Positions 1 through 13,042 of a stretch of DNA of 64,000 nt are shown one piece after another. Location: NCBI GenBank assembly GCA_045837725.1, contig JBEWZL010000048.1, positions 1 through 64,000 on the forward strand. Direction: 5' to 3'. The position numbers were made by a program, and so were the translations under genes. The first letter of the stretch is position 1. Every line of letters begins with the position of its first letter. The notes beneath the pieces were generated by a model that saw only the letters and a list, made by a program, of their open reading frames with translations, made no database searches and was not told the DNA's origin. The DNA is from Vermamoeba vermiformis (taxonomy: Eukaryota; Tubulinea; Echinamoebida).

Positions 1-207
1 TTGGCCCTCTGTGACCTGCCGGTCATGCTCTCAGCCCTCTGTGACCTGCTGGTCACGCTCTCAGTCCTTGTGACCTGTTGGTCACGCTCTCAGTCCCTGT
101 GACCTGTTGGTCACGCTCTTGGCCCTCTGTGACCTGCTGGTCACGCTCTCAGTCCTTGTGACCTGCTGGTCACGCACTGGGCCCTCTGTAACCTATTGCC
201 ATGCCTA
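1..207. repeat. Minisatellite of about 28-33 bp units, each with a short hairpin
   Basis: Seven imperfect head-to-tail units begin at the window edge, so the array probably extends further left. Each unit carries the near-palindrome GTGACCTGCTGGTCAC (6-bp arms, 4-nt loop) flanked by a CTCTCAG/CTCTTGG spacer. Units differ by point changes and 2-4 nt length changes, and the last unit (about 180-207) is the most degraded. There are no unique spacers, so this is not a CRISPR array. Function unknown. Confidence 0.9.
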
Positions 208-335
208 GCAGCTGGGTTGTAGCTGCAAAAATAAAGCAAAATTTTAAGGATATGTTTTTTTTTTATTTGCCCTAAGACCCCTAAGCCCTAAAAGGCTATA
301 TAATCTATTTATTACTAAATTATAGTACATTACAT

Positions 336-3300
336 TTAATTTTCAGACTTTGTGGTGCCACTACGATTTTGTGTGCTTGTATCAAGATGTGCTTTTGTTG
401 TGTTAGAAGTACTAACTGGAGTCGTAGTAGTAAAGGCAACAATAGTTGTGATAGGACCAACTTCAACAAGTAACAATATAACTAAAAAATACTAATTAGA
501 TACTGCATAGGCCAATCTATTGAATAGCTTACCCATAGAGACGATGTTATTTTGGTAACCGGAGAAGAGGAGGCCAAGCAAAAATGCACACTGCAAAATC
601 ATGCCAATGGAACAAATTATCGTTGTTCTTGTAACCTAGTAAACTAATTACTAATTATATTTACGGAAATGTCAACGTACCACTGCGTGCATTGAGCTTT
701 TCTTATTGGAGGACTTTGATTTTTTCAAATTATTCGAAGCTCGAATGCCGAAAATTAAGAAGCTGATTGCCAAAGATAACGCTAACACAGAGATGAAGAG
801 TCGATAAACCATGGCAATAGCATATCTGTGGTTACATTATTATTATACTGATTAATAATATGACTTCACGGCAGAAATAATTACCTCGTAACAGTGTCGG
901 CAACAACTAATCTTCCTCCGCAAGACACGGTTGGTTGTGCAGGAATAGCCTCGTACAGAATGAGCAACAGAATGAACACGAAGTACATCGATGCGTTCAA
1001 GGCAATTCCGATCTTCTTCAGCGACTTGTACAGAGTAGATCTGCTAATGTCCAAACTTCGACGCATTGACAAGGCCCTTGGATAGGTTCAGGTTAATTAA
1101 GCACACGTAACATTACACTAATGTTGCTTACCAAACGATGACGTAAAAGCTCAAAGCGGAAAGGTACAAGACAGCTGGCAATTCAACGAGCACGTAGATA
1201 CCCTCGCTGTTTTCGGAGAGAACTCCGGTCAGCAATAGGATGAAGTAAATGCATCGCACTACACGTATACGTTAATCAATTTGCACACTATATCGTTCGA
1301 CAACATACCTAAGCTCAAAGCTCCGAAGCAAGCAAAAATCCAGAATTTGACTTGAGTCGTCATTCTGTTTCTGAGCATAATGACTTCTTTGTAAATGCAA
1401 AAGGCCAAATCAAAAGCGTAACCGATGATTAAGATGATGCCAAGTGCGACTTCGGCAGGCGGGAACAGCTGTTAAATTAATTAATACGTGTGTTAATATT
1501 GCAGGTCTTTGAGCACATACCGAAGAGGACGTTTTGTCTTTCCAATCAACGGATCGCCAAATGAACATGTAGACATCAACCGAATCGCTCGTAGGATTTC
1601 CCAAAATGGTGGTAGCGATGTTGCCGCAGTAATGCGTCGAATTCTGCCAAGTTGTGGCATTGAGAGGAACAACGCTCTTATTGCCGGTATTTCTATTGAA
1701 AAGGAATGAATATTTGTGTATGCATTTGCTGTACTTTGCTTACCCTAATGCAATGTCCAAGACGGTGAAGTCGCTTGTATTGTATTGTATATCATCCCGT
1801 ATACGGACACAGATCGTAGCGCCAGCTATCGTACCGGAGTCGTACTAATAATATGCGTTAAATACAATCAGGCCATTTACGTCCCGCGTACCTTAAATAC
1901 CAGCGAGTCCGAAGCGACTTTGCCGTACATCGCATTATTGGCGTTGAACAAGCCCCACTCTTTGTTAGTTTGAGTGTTGATCAAGAAAGTACCAAGAATA
2001 TCCTGTAATCAATTAGGACCGAAGAATTATTTGAGTTGAAGGATTGACTTACCTCTTTCGTGTATCGAAATTCGGTCGCACTAGCAATTGACATGCGCAG
2101 TGTCAAACAACCATCGCCTGCCTCTGTAGTAACGGCACCTTGCCCAATGAATACATCGGACGGACCCAACTGAATGAAAGTCAGTATCGATAGTATTTGC
2201 AATGAAATGGTGCTTACATTAATGTAGGTCGTAGTGCCCACGCACGCTATTTGCATTGCAAGTGAAGCAGACAATTGATAGCCGGTAAAACAGTTCTCGG
2301 ACTTGCCGCCATTCTGGGCACAGCCACAAGCGAGCACATCGACTAACTGCGCCTTTTGACTGTGGCGACATTGAGTAATGGTCTTGACTTGGTACGAGTA
2401 CTTGACCGATGCAGCAGTGCTGATCGCATCAGACAGCTTCATCATGTCAAACGTTTGAGCCTTGACCGTATAGCGAGATTGGTATGCTCGATCTCGCCAC
2501 TCGAGCTGTCGGGCCGTGCCTGATGCCCAGGTAGCCTGTAATGTGTAGTGAATATTTTTGACCTGCGTGCTTCATCGCTAGTAGACTTACTGGAATCCAG
2601 TCGTAGATCGTTTTGTATTGGCCGCCAATCTGTTGACATTGGTCCTGCGACTTGAACGAGTACACTTGATAGCCGTTATATTGATCGTTGAACACGGTCT
2701 CTAGGCATCCGTAGCCTAAGGCATTGCAATCAGTTTTTGTCAACGGCGTCGTGATCCATTGCCCATTAAGTTGTTGGCAAAATGTCGCGTTCAGTACATT
2801 TTGATCTATGCAACCAACCTAAGGGTATCATTAAGCCATGCCTTGTTAATATTGCCTCCTTACCTTAGTGGGAATGCGATAACCTAATCGATCGAAAGTT
2901 TTGTCACAACCGCTTGGGAAGTAGTAAGGAGTGTGCGGAAACACGCAAGAGCCAGCGCCAAATATTTCGGCCTCAGCGCACTTGCCGCCTTCTGTGATGC
3001 ACGCAGGTTCATTGGTACATGGCGCGCCATTGCAAGTGGCGTTGCAGCTCATTTGCTGAGTGCATTGATCCACGGAGACGACTGATGAAACCGTGCCATT
3101 GTGAAGAATGCAGCCGAGAGAAGCGTTGCAAGCGGCCTCTGTGGTCAACAGTTTAAACTACGCAAATTAAGTTAATAAGAAGTCAATTAACGTATGTTTG
3201 TCGTACCTCATTGCAATCAAGTCCGTTTTCGCATAAACCGCAGAACTGAGCACTCAACGAGCCATTAACACAGTTCGTGCTGCAATTCGCGGGGTCGGCA

Positions 3301-6300
3301 CATTCCATCCAGTTGCAGAACATTGACGAGGAGATACATTCGTTAGTTTGACTGGTTGTTGGCCTCTGTTTACACGAAGTTAGAACGAGGAACTGCTAGA
3401 ACCACAGAGCGACATACCCAAAGGAACAGTTCGTTGAAGAAGCACGGGAAGGGCACATTGCAATTGTGATCGAGACAGTCGTATCTGACGCACATCGGAT
3501 TGTAGCGATTAGGGAGGAGATTGACTAAGATCTCAAGCGTTAGTCATCGACGCTAATGAAACGATCGATAAGCGTACTGTATTCCCAGTGAGCACGATAA
3601 GGAATGGCCGACTCAAAGTCGTTGCCGCAGTCTGTAGTGGTCATCACTGACTTCCACTGCGCCAAATTCTGCGCGATTCCCACAGAAACTGCCGAGGAAA
3701 TGTTGTATTGAGTCTCTATCTGGTCGACAACGAACGGATCCAAAGCAGCGATAGAACATGCCAATATCTTTTCGAACTGAGTCTCGATATTGTACAAGCA
3801 TCGATGCGTCAGCATGTCACATTTCACACTGCTATCCGTACTGCAGTCGCTGTCCGAATAACAAGGAACGCCTTTCTCATCAACGCCGAAGTATTTGTCG
3901 CGGCAACGGTAGAACGGAAGCATTAACTGTCCTTCATACGTGGGACGCTGCGGAGTAAACTAATTAGACCCTGAGCAAAAATGAAATAAACACGTACGTC
4001 CGGTATGTTAGCCAAGCAGCCGGTGGCGAGGTCATCAATGCGTGCTACAGTTGAAGCGTAATCCTTGATGAACAAGTTCATGCAAGTAGGAGCATAGCAT
4101 TGCGACGCAATCGTCTGGTCATTAGTACTGGCAAGCACGTTGGATTCAAACGTTGTTGGTCGCGGGACGCAACCAGGGCCCGTCCAAGGTATTGACGAAT
4201 TGCAGCAAGGATCGACTGCAAAAGCCGCGAGATCCTATTATGAATTAATTAAAGTCACACCGAAATGAATAATAGCTCGAACTTACATTAAAAGTAGTGC
4301 ACTGCGAGGTAACGGCACTTTCTTCTATTACTCTAGCAGTGTACAGCCCTTGCACCATATCTGTGCACGCTGTGAATGTCTCGGAGGACGCAATAATATC
4401 CAACTGCAGTTCGTTAGATGACGTTTCATTGATTGAACGTGCACGTACCTCATATCGTGCGTTAATGATACTTTGACCAGTAGCTTGCTCTTGGTTACTC
4501 AATAACTCTGAAGCAAAGCTTTTTCTTGACGAGAACTGAGGATAGTCGCACTGGAACTGCTTTGGTGTGAATGTCGTGGATCCAACAAAGGCCTTTGATC
4601 AAATTAACACCATACAACCATAACCAATGCTAGACTTACAACTCCGTTGCTATCGCAAAACATGCCGTTGAAAAGCAATACTGAAGAAGCAAACTCATCT
4701 TCACTGACCAAATTCAAAGGCAACGATTGCAAGGTGCTTTGGTATCGTAGACGAATGCCCACCACGAATTTGTTCGGCAAAGGATTAACCGGCCGATCAA
4801 TAATGCTGTTGGAAAGTTAGAAATGAGTTGCGCCAACGAACCTCAACTTACTCGATCAATAAGAAGCGATCATCGTACACGGAGAAAAATGGTCGCGGGT
4901 AAAAAGGGTTCGGATCCTCCGTTGCCGTAACATGCCAGAAGTTCGAGCACGATGACAGTGGTGCATAATCTTGTGAGCATGAAAACTTTCTGTCGCCATA
5001 CAAGACGGATGCCGTATCTATTGCAAATTAACCAATTGCTAGTATTGATAATAGAACGTACTGTAAAAAGTGCTCCATTCAAATGGATTGTAACTTGTGA
5101 TCGAACGAAGGTGACTCCATCCTAAGATAAACGGTTAATATCAACTGACGAAGTTAGTCTTAATTGTCATCACCTGGATTTGTTGTTACGGAGACACGCG
5201 GAACCTCCGGATATCCATTGCCCAAATCCGTGACTGTAATATACAATGTCGCGTTATCCTTTCAAAGTGTTAGTTGAATATCGTAACCGATTTTTAATCG
5301 TCGAAATTTCAAAATTGAAATAACGCCTTACGTCGTTGTTGCAGGTAGACCAAATCAAGCGAGAATCACCCATGGCGTAAGAAATTTGAAGAACCGTCGG
5401 ATCTTCGCCGTCACCCATGCGCGGATATGGATTGGTGGTGGAAGTCATCCTGTTAAGGCAGAGTTAGTGGTGGCTATTGGTGATGTCGAAGATACTTACA
5501 AACCAACGTTAGAATAGATATTGATCGTAACTGGACATTGCTTTGGAATCTTGAAAGTGAACTGGTGATACACCTCGACAGTGTCGACAACCTTGGGCAC
5601 ATCGTCGTCAAGGCATTGGTGCGTTGCCGTGCTCGTCGTACAAGGAGTACTCGGTGCAGTGGTCGTAGAGAATGGCAAGGCTGAACAAGTCCGTTAGACG
5701 AAAGAAGTGTTTACCAATGATGTGCATAACGTTCACATACCTCGACTTAGAGCGCGTAAGGTGTAATTCGCTCCGTCAGCCATCTTCATTCCGTTGGAGA
5801 AAGTGCCATCAACAAGAATAACAAACGTGCCGAGTACTAGTTGGGGTTCAGTTGGACAAATCAGCATGCGATCTGAGCCGAATCTTTCGCTCGAACGCAA
5901 AGGGGGATTCATTCCTAAAATAGACATTTAAGATTTATGACTTTTTGACACAAAAGTGAATTTTTTTTAACGCTAAGTGTTACCTTGTACATCGTAAAGT
6001 TCCGCAGTCGTAATATAAAAGTCAACGTCACCGCGTGAGGAGATGAGGTCAAGGTTGACGAAGTTACAAGGGTCGTCTTAAAAGCAATATAAGTAAATTG
6101 TTGCGGTTGAATAACGTAACTAGCTGCGTTTACTTACTGGCAAACAATCTGAACAACCGTTGTTCTCCAAACGCCATCCGGTCCACATACGAAGAGTTCA
6201 ACTGCAAAATCTAATATGACACGTTTAAGTTACTTGCAAAAGTCACGATGAAATAAGTTACTGACCCTTTCAATACTGCAAGTTGGCCCTACAGGACAAG

Positions 6301-6830
6301 GACAGGTGGGATCACTGGCACGACTTCCAGCGCACACAGCCGGATCAGTGTAGTCGCAAGGAGCGCACACGGGAGTTGACGCGCACGTCATGTTACAATG
6401 TCCTAAAGTCATGACAATATTAGTAATCATAAATCAAGTCAAACAAATTGTAGATCGACTAGTTGTGGACATTAAAACGTGAAATTTTTGCTTACCATAT
6501 GAATCGCGCACAAAAACCTCTTCGTCGAATTCAACTTCCAACATTCCCTGCATCATAATTAGTTAAGGAGTTACAAAAATTATCACTGTTGTCAGAAGTC
6601 TATCGATAAGGCGGAGTAACTCTTACCACATCAATTTCCGCTCCTAAGAGGTTCGCAGGCTTTTTCTACATCAGGAAATACGATCGTTAGTCGAAAAGCG
6701 GGATAACCCAGCAAGTACTTACGTAGCTAGTGGCAGAGGTAATAGAGAGGCCGAACGAGTCCGTCACAACTAACGAGACGACAAGCGCTATCACCAATAC
6801 CCTTTGCAAGAAAGGGCTACGGTTGTTCAT
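336..6830 (-). CDS. Large cysteine-rich surface protein with C-terminal THH1/TOM1/TOM3-like multi-pass membrane domain
   Basis: Multi-exon gene (roughly 25 short introns, many with an ACTAAC-like branch site). The start at 6828-6830 opens a signal peptide (MNNRSPFLQRVLVIALVVSL). The next two thirds is a predicted ectodomain: beta-sandwich-like Thr/Ser-rich stretches (about 4.8-6.4 kb), then a strongly Cys-rich region (about 2.4-4.3 kb, with CNATC and CTNEPAC type clusters). From about 1.9 kb down to 336 there are at least six hydrophobic segments. One contains ELPAVLYLSALSFYVIVW followed by ALSMRRS, matching the LPTLLYFSTYTLLVLFW-type core of the plant THH1/TOM1/TOM3 family, a seven-helix GPCR-like fold. 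The tail is Thr/Ser-rich and ends at the stop at 336-338. Protein roughly 1,600 residues by estimate. Likely a surface receptor or adhesion-like protein; ligand unknown. The TOM-like call is firm for the domain and the function is inferred. Confidence 0.75.
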
Positions 6831-8162
6831 CTTGTCTAAAGAGGTGTGGTGACTTTCGCAATGTTTGGTGTTGAAATAATACCTGTTCGCGAAATCGATA
6901 AATGCAGAATTTTTGGCTAAATTGCCATTACTTTAGCGCTAAAATTAGCAATTTACGGCCTATTTTAAGCCATAATTCGTTAATCTACCTAAAGTCACGC
7001 TGCATCATGTATCTCTCAAAGCTAGTCACGTATGTCCTACGATCGCATTTCGCGTGTCACATATCGTTTGTAAGCCTTACAAGTTAAATCCCTAGCATGC
7101 CAACAGATGAATTCGGAACAATTAATCGACATTTTTCGGTAGTTAACCTTCATGACTTGTCTTGAACAGGCACGGAGCTTGTCGTCAAACATCGTCGGAG
7201 TAAAGGGGTGACAACCCGGTGGTGAGCATTGTTTCGAAATCGCAACCCGAAATTGCCTTAATAAGAACCAATCAATTTATAAAACACAAAAATAAATTTG
7301 AATTCATATTAAATCTAAATTTAGCGAGGTCAAACTCCTCAAGTTGGACTGTCGAGCAGAAAAGCGTGTCTCACTGTATCTTACTTACGTCGGAGTTTAA
7401 ATTGTCTTATATCATCATTATGATTATAAAGCTAGTTTGCATAGAGCGTCGGTTTGACATATCAATAGGACTTCGAGATTCGCTGCGAAGGTAAATTAAT
7501 GTTCAGTATTTCTAATAAACTTATAAAATATAAGGATGTTACCTTATATTTACGAAATATATAGCTATATATTTTGGACAAAGCATCTGGATCAATTATT
7601 AAAATTGTGATAATAATTGTTGTCGCGATCTTTTCGAAGGTTCATTTAATATGAATATTGCTTAATTTTGGAGGTGTATTATCAAAAATCCTTACCAAAT
7701 ACTGCGCCAGATTTTTGTAATTAATTCGAAACTCGATCAAGCGCTGGCCAGTATCGGCGCTGTTTAATTATCCGAGATGGTCAAATTTGTCATAAGAGCT
7801 GCGCTGTTATTGGAGCTGGCAAGGTACCTTGTCGGAGCCAATTCGTTGTTCTAAAACAAAAAATCGACGCAAAAAATATTAACCAGACCTCTAAAGGAGG
7901 TCTATTTAGTCTATTATAGATAGTTATCAAAAGTTTGACTGAATTAACCGTAATCAGATCGGCCGCTTATTTTCGCTAGCAAGTAGCATCAACATTTATT
8001 CAAAAATCCTATTCTATATTGACAAATAACTTAAATTACACATTGGATCTGCTACTATTTACAAGTATGCGTGATTGACAAGTTGGGAAACAAAAAATTC
8101 TATATTACAATGTTGTAGCTGCCCAATCAAAATTGCAAACCCAAAAAGATCGAGACCTGGCT
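6831..8162. other. Intergenic region, AT-rich, no gene seen
   Basis: About 1.3 kb between the start of the cysteine-rich receptor gene and the 3' end of the WD40 gene. Open frames here (for example 7219-7494, +) are low-complexity and lack splice or family support. Two palindromes occur: CAAGGTACCTTG at 7820-7831, and a hairpin at 7885-7903 with 7-bp arms AGACCTC/GAGGTCT around TAAAG. The part next to 6831 should hold the receptor promoter. No tRNA or snRNA recognised. Confidence 0.6.
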
Positions 8163-11100
8163 TTACTCGAAAGTAAGAGCCAATGCGATGGTAGTGTCTT
8201 GTGAGAATACCTCACCTCTGCGTGCAGGTATGATGCCACGAGAGCGTGGGCTGAAGGCGGGATCAGCGTTTGTGGTCGTTGGAGCCGAAGATCGAGTCAC
8301 CACAACGCAACTATCGTTGATGCTGAAGGCAGGAGTTATAGTACTCGCCTCAACATCGCTTCGATTCTATAAATAAATGGATTAAGAACCGTGCAGGAAA
8401 GTTTCAATGTTTGGAAATTTACAGATCCGAGATCGAGTAAATTTCAAGAAGTTTAATCTTTTCGAATCTTTACCTTGCTCTCTTTCAGGTCCACCCATTT
8501 GTGCTCAGAAATGGCAAAAGCTGGATAGAAAGTCGGGTAACTAGTGTAAGTCTGGAAAGGAATCTTGCTCATCGACTCGATCTCGCGCCAGTTGCATTTG
8601 GTTTCGTAGTCAATAGCAAATTTGGCATCCTTCTTGAACACTTTGAGCTCTCCATATTTGCTGCACACGTAGAGCGAATTATTATCCGCGAAGATACTGT
8701 AAACTGGACCAGTGAAGTTGGTACTATAATAAATTTATAAGATTAGTGGGCTATGATAATTAGATTGACGTGAAATTAATTTGGTGTACGAAAGATATTC
8801 TGCAACTCATAAGAAGTAAGGAAATTTAACGAAAATTTCGAGAACATAATCTCCGAGCGTGCTTCTTAAATGTTGCGTGTGAAAATCTATTCAGTGAAGT
8901 GTTTGATATTGATGGCATTAGTTAGCTACTTACTTGATTGTCATTAACTCGTTAATAGTACCCTCGACAGAATAAATTTTGACGAAGTAATTGGCCATGA
9001 GGGGCGGATCGTTCATATTTCGGCGTTGGACTTCGGGCGTAGCACCAGGAGAAGGGGAAGGGCTAGCAGGATTACTGCTTGGAGGTCTATTCATGTTCGA
9101 AGCGGACTTGTTCATCGCTTCAGCGTAAGAGACGTAAAAATACTTGTCGTCGGCATAGAACGACGAGGAGTGCGTAAATTGGCCGAAATAAAACCAGCCG
9201 ATCTTCGTTATTTGCGGTTGAAGAGCAAAAACAGTGATGTAACCTAACGTATTTAATCAGTTTGACTACCGACATTTGTCATTGCAAAATGGTGAATTAC
9301 GTACCGTTGGTAGTTGCAACGTAGAGTAGGTTCTTATAGCGTTGAACCTTGAACGAATAGACAGTATTGAGCGTAAATGTGCCGCCGTTGGCGTTGGTCG
9401 TCGGTTTTTCAACAACAGGATTCATTTGCGTGTTGATCTGCTCGTTCAACATGACGCACTGCATGTAGTTAGCATTGATCATGTCGGGATTGTCGCCAAA
9501 GTTAATGTCCTTCAAATAGGAGAAAACAACAGTGCCATCAGCGTGGGACACAACGAGAATCTCTTCGTCCACGTAAATGTGCGAAATGTAGCACGAGGTA
9601 CTGGGAATTTTACCGTTAGTCAAATTGAAATTATGTCTTAAAGTCTTCTAAACGTACCGTAATAAGGCGTGCTTGTGGGCATTCTTATTGGTGGGGATCA
9701 ATGTTACGTTCTCGTGACAGAACGACGCTCTTTCAATAACCCTAAAAATGACTCGTGTCAGATCTGATTGGTAGCTAAAAATACGCCTTTACTTACCTCA
9801 ATTGACCAGTGAAGTAGCCGACGAAGAAGTAATTTCTGTTCACTGCAAACGACGTCACCATCTGGTTAACGGGGGTGTTCTGAAAAAAGAGATTAAAAAT
9901 TGCTTCTTTCCTATATTTGTAAGTGTTCATTGAATTCTTTTGTGGGAAGGGCATTCATGAAATTCTTACAATAGGAAGTGCAGGACGAGCAGGTGTTGCG
10001 GGTGGTGGAACAACTGCAACCAAGGTATTGGTTTCACGCTTCCAGATCAAAGTTCGACCGTCGCGACAACCACCCAAGATGAACTGAGGATCGCTCAATG
10101 TAATGCGAATACCACTCACAGGATCGCTATAATGCAGGTCAATACCAAACACGATACTAAAATAAGTTAAACGTTGGGAACTTACGGATTCTCGTTGGTC
10201 CAAGGAATTTCTCGTAATTCATCAATACGAGCCAAAGTAAGGTTGTGCAAAGCAACGAGTGGATGACTAAATAAACGGGATTAATCTCCGCTCAATCTAA
10301 TTTCGTACTGAAACTGAAACAGTTTCACACTGGATTAATCTCCTTACCTGTCAACGTAAAGTGTAGATTTGTCGACGAAGAGGTTGCGGACAATACCAGG
10401 ATGAGCTACTGAATTCACTACGGCCAAAGAACCCGATTTTGTGCGAACTTCAATTGCGCCTAAACAATAAAAACAAGATCAGATCCACGAAGTAATGCGG
10501 GAGATTATGATCTTAAGCCTATTTTTAGACTTACCACTCAACGCAAGGTACAAGAAGTCGTTATCTACAGCAAATGCTTGCAAATCAGAGTCGGTCTTGT
10601 GCGACATAATTTCTCTGAAATTATTGTTATCAACGCGCTCCCAGATCTGAATTGCCTTCGTGAAAGCGACATAAATATGCTTTCCAACAATCTCCACGGC
10701 TTTTACCACGTTTTTCTCGTTCTTATCTGTTCAAAATTAAGCTTTCAGCTACCTTTGCCTTTTTTAGACATATATAAATTATTATAATTATGCCTTTAAT
10801 AAACGAGCGAAAGTATATTGAAATTGTGGTTACTCACCGAAAAAGACGTGCTTCTTCTTCTTCCACTTGTCCAATTTGTACCAAAGGCGAACAGTCGCAT
10901 CCGAAAAGGCGGCTTAGAAATTTGATTAAAATTTGTAGACTTTTTTTGAAAAGGTTATTATCCTTACCGTATAAATATACGTCGTCTGTTTTGAGCATAT
11001 GCGGAAATGTGTTTGCTTTCAGTTTCAGAACTTTGCTGATCCTTTTGGAGCTTTTGTCGAGGATAATGATATGGCCCTTGTTGATACCGATATATATCGA

Positions 11101-12011
11101 AGTTTTGTCGACAAGGGTGCACGTAACAACTACGGGTAGGTCAATTTTCTAAAAGTTCAAAATACAAACTTGTTAGATCGCCTATTTTAGGAAACACGAT
11201 TAAATTTGCTTACCAAAGGAATTAGCTTGTGGGTAAGGTTGAGCTGTTGCATCTCGTAATTTTTGGAGACGTCCCACCAAGTAAGCCAAAGATCTTCGCC
11301 ACCTGTCACGCTGTACAAAAATTTCTCATCTCCAAAGATCTTAGATACGTGTGGTGCGTAGAGTGTAGAGACTGGCTTAAGAGTACTATGCCATTCTCCC
11401 ATCATGCTATGCTCGTTTGCTACGGTCACCATTTTATAAAGGGTCACGGTACCTTCGTCGTCGGAAAAATCAGATTCTACAAGCGTAGATCCAATCAAAG
11501 ACAAATGGAGCTGATTGCGCAGGTATCTCCGTTGAGGTTGCACGACGGCCAAAGGTTGATCAAAGATTGAGAAGCTTCTTTTTCGCTTGTTGGGGCTAGC
11601 TTCGGCCGCAGTCGGAGGAGGATTTGGAGATGAGAACCGAAAATTAGGCAGACTATTTGCAAGGAAAGAAGATATTGCTGCACCATTTCCATTTGCGGCA
11701 AAGGTGGGCTTAGGCTCTGTTGGGACAGGGATCTTGGTCTCGCGGGCCTCTTTTTGCTGTTGTTGCTGTACGAACATCTGAATTTGCTCTTGAATGGCCA
11801 TATTACCGACACCAGGATGGCACCACGAAGGGAAAAAAGCACCGTCTTGCTTTTCTACTGGAACGTTTGCCATTTGGTTCCAGTCTTGTTGACCAACGTG
11901 GTATTGTTGTTCATTGACGGGATCTGGTCCCGTGAAATAATGAACTTCGCGCTCCTCTCCATTTGCTAGGGTTATTTTCCTCTTCTTGAATGGAGGTCCA
12001 TTGGATGCCAT
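8163..12011 (-). CDS. WD40/beta-propeller protein with basic and Gln/Pro-rich N-terminus
   Basis: Start at 12009-12011 (MASNGPPFKKRK, an NLS-like basic patch). The first exon (about 270 residues) is disordered, with a Gln run, a Pro-rich stretch and a second basic patch PNKRKR. About a dozen exons follow, encoding WD-like blades: SDATVRLWYKLDKW near 10.9 kb, RDGRTLIWKRET near 10.05 kb, and other blades with weaker WD ends. A Pro/Ser-rich insert lies near 9.05 kb. The last exon ends in LALTFE before the stop at 8163-8165. Each junction checked keeps frame with GTAAG/GTACG donors. Protein about 1,000 residues by estimate. The N-terminal basic motifs suggest a nuclear protein, but I cannot name an orthologue. 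Downstream of the receptor gene's promoter and on the same strand. Confidence 0.75.
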
Positions 12012-13042
12012 TGCTATTTGGTAAAGTCGGCAAAAGCTGCAGTTCTAAATGGTCGATCGTGCCCTTGAACTGCACGAGAACGTTAGAAAATCCAACAAAA
12101 AATAATAACGCTTGCGTGGTGTTATACGCAAGGAGATTAGACAAAAATAAAAGCATAACAGAACGTTGGTGCACGCATTTTTTTTCTAGGTTTTCGAGCT
12201 GTCAAACCCAAATATGGTCCGTGTCAGCGAAAATTTTCACAATATCAAAATACAATACTAAAATTTCAGCTTATTATACGTTTTCAAGCACTAATAGCAT
12301 GTTTTTGCCAACAGCCTTAGTTTGGCTGATGTCGTAGAAGTCGGCGTAACAAAAACGGTCATACATTGTTTCAGTACTGCTTCAATTGCTCCGCGCAGAG
12401 TAATTCCCTGCCCCAATCTCGACAAGCTCAAAATTAGGGTGCGTAAGTGGGCATTTCCAACCACTAACGTCATTAATTCAATGGGCAAAAGTTATCAACC
12501 GCAGATCGAAGTCGCGATTGAGAGTCTAAAATTACCCGCACTGCGCGTGATAAATTAATACAATTTAAAAGATTCTGTATTAATCACATGCATTGAGAGA
12601 TTTTCTTTACAGATCGGGAAACAAAAGAGCGAAAATTCCGTTGGATACCTCGCTTTACACATTGCGTAAAGGTCCCGATAAGAATTAAATGCCCGACTAG
12701 TGCGTGCTGGGTACATGAAATAACTGAACTTCGATAATTGAATTTAAAAACAAATTAATTAACCGTCGAAATGCAGCATACCTCGATCCGTAATTTTAAC
12801 CCCAGTGCACCGTAGATCCCATGGGAGTTCACCAACAATAAAGATAAGTACCTACGATAGTGATATAAGGCACGCGAAATCAAGAATGAAAGTTCGTCAC
12901 AAAAGTTACCTCGCGACATCCGTACAGCACAAAGAACATTTCTGCCGCATTCCTGCCGAAGATATTCACAGAAAGGCACACCATTTGCTCGGTTAATCAC
13001 AGAGAAGAGTCGCGCATCGGAGTTTATTGGGATCTGCCTCCT
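12012..13042. other. Intergenic region with weak small ORFs
   Basis: About 1 kb between the WD40 gene start and the SDR stop. A 55-codon two-exon candidate (12759-12984, -) is listed separately. A + strand frame at 12322-12558 and an overlapping - strand frame at 12291-12488 are both open for 65-78 codons, but neither has a recognisable family or flanking splice logic. The part next to 12011 should carry the WD40 gene promoter. Confidence 0.5.
12759..12984 (-). CDS. Candidate small protein, 55 residues, two exons
   Basis: Exon 1 (12910-12984) runs from ATG to a GTAACT donor in 25 codons. The intron is 12852-12909 (58 nt, ending TCGTAG, phase 0). Exon 2 (12759-12851) adds 30 codons and a TAA stop. 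The joined product begins MVCLSVNIFGRNAAEMFF and ends RGMLHFDG. It starts 58 bp below the SDR stop on the same strand, so it could equally be 3' UTR of that gene or a decayed exon. No family recognised. The intron length and phase fit the neighbours, which is the main support. Confidence 0.25.

Noticed and set aside
1-207. CRISPR array
   Set aside because: Units are contiguous tandem copies without unique spacers, and the window is eukaryotic.
3540-3600. Apparent stop in the cysteine-rich receptor (possible pseudogene)
   Set aside because: A normal ~50-nt intron with GTACGC donor, GACTAACGC branch and TTAG acceptor removes the stop and keeps frame, so the gene looks intact here.
7219-7494. 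91-codon + strand ORF
   Set aside because: Low-complexity, AT-rich, no homology pattern, no splice context.
12322-12558. 78-codon + strand ORF overlapping a 65-codon minus ORF
   Set aside because: Both strands are open, neither shows a recognisable motif, and I could not connect either to other exons.
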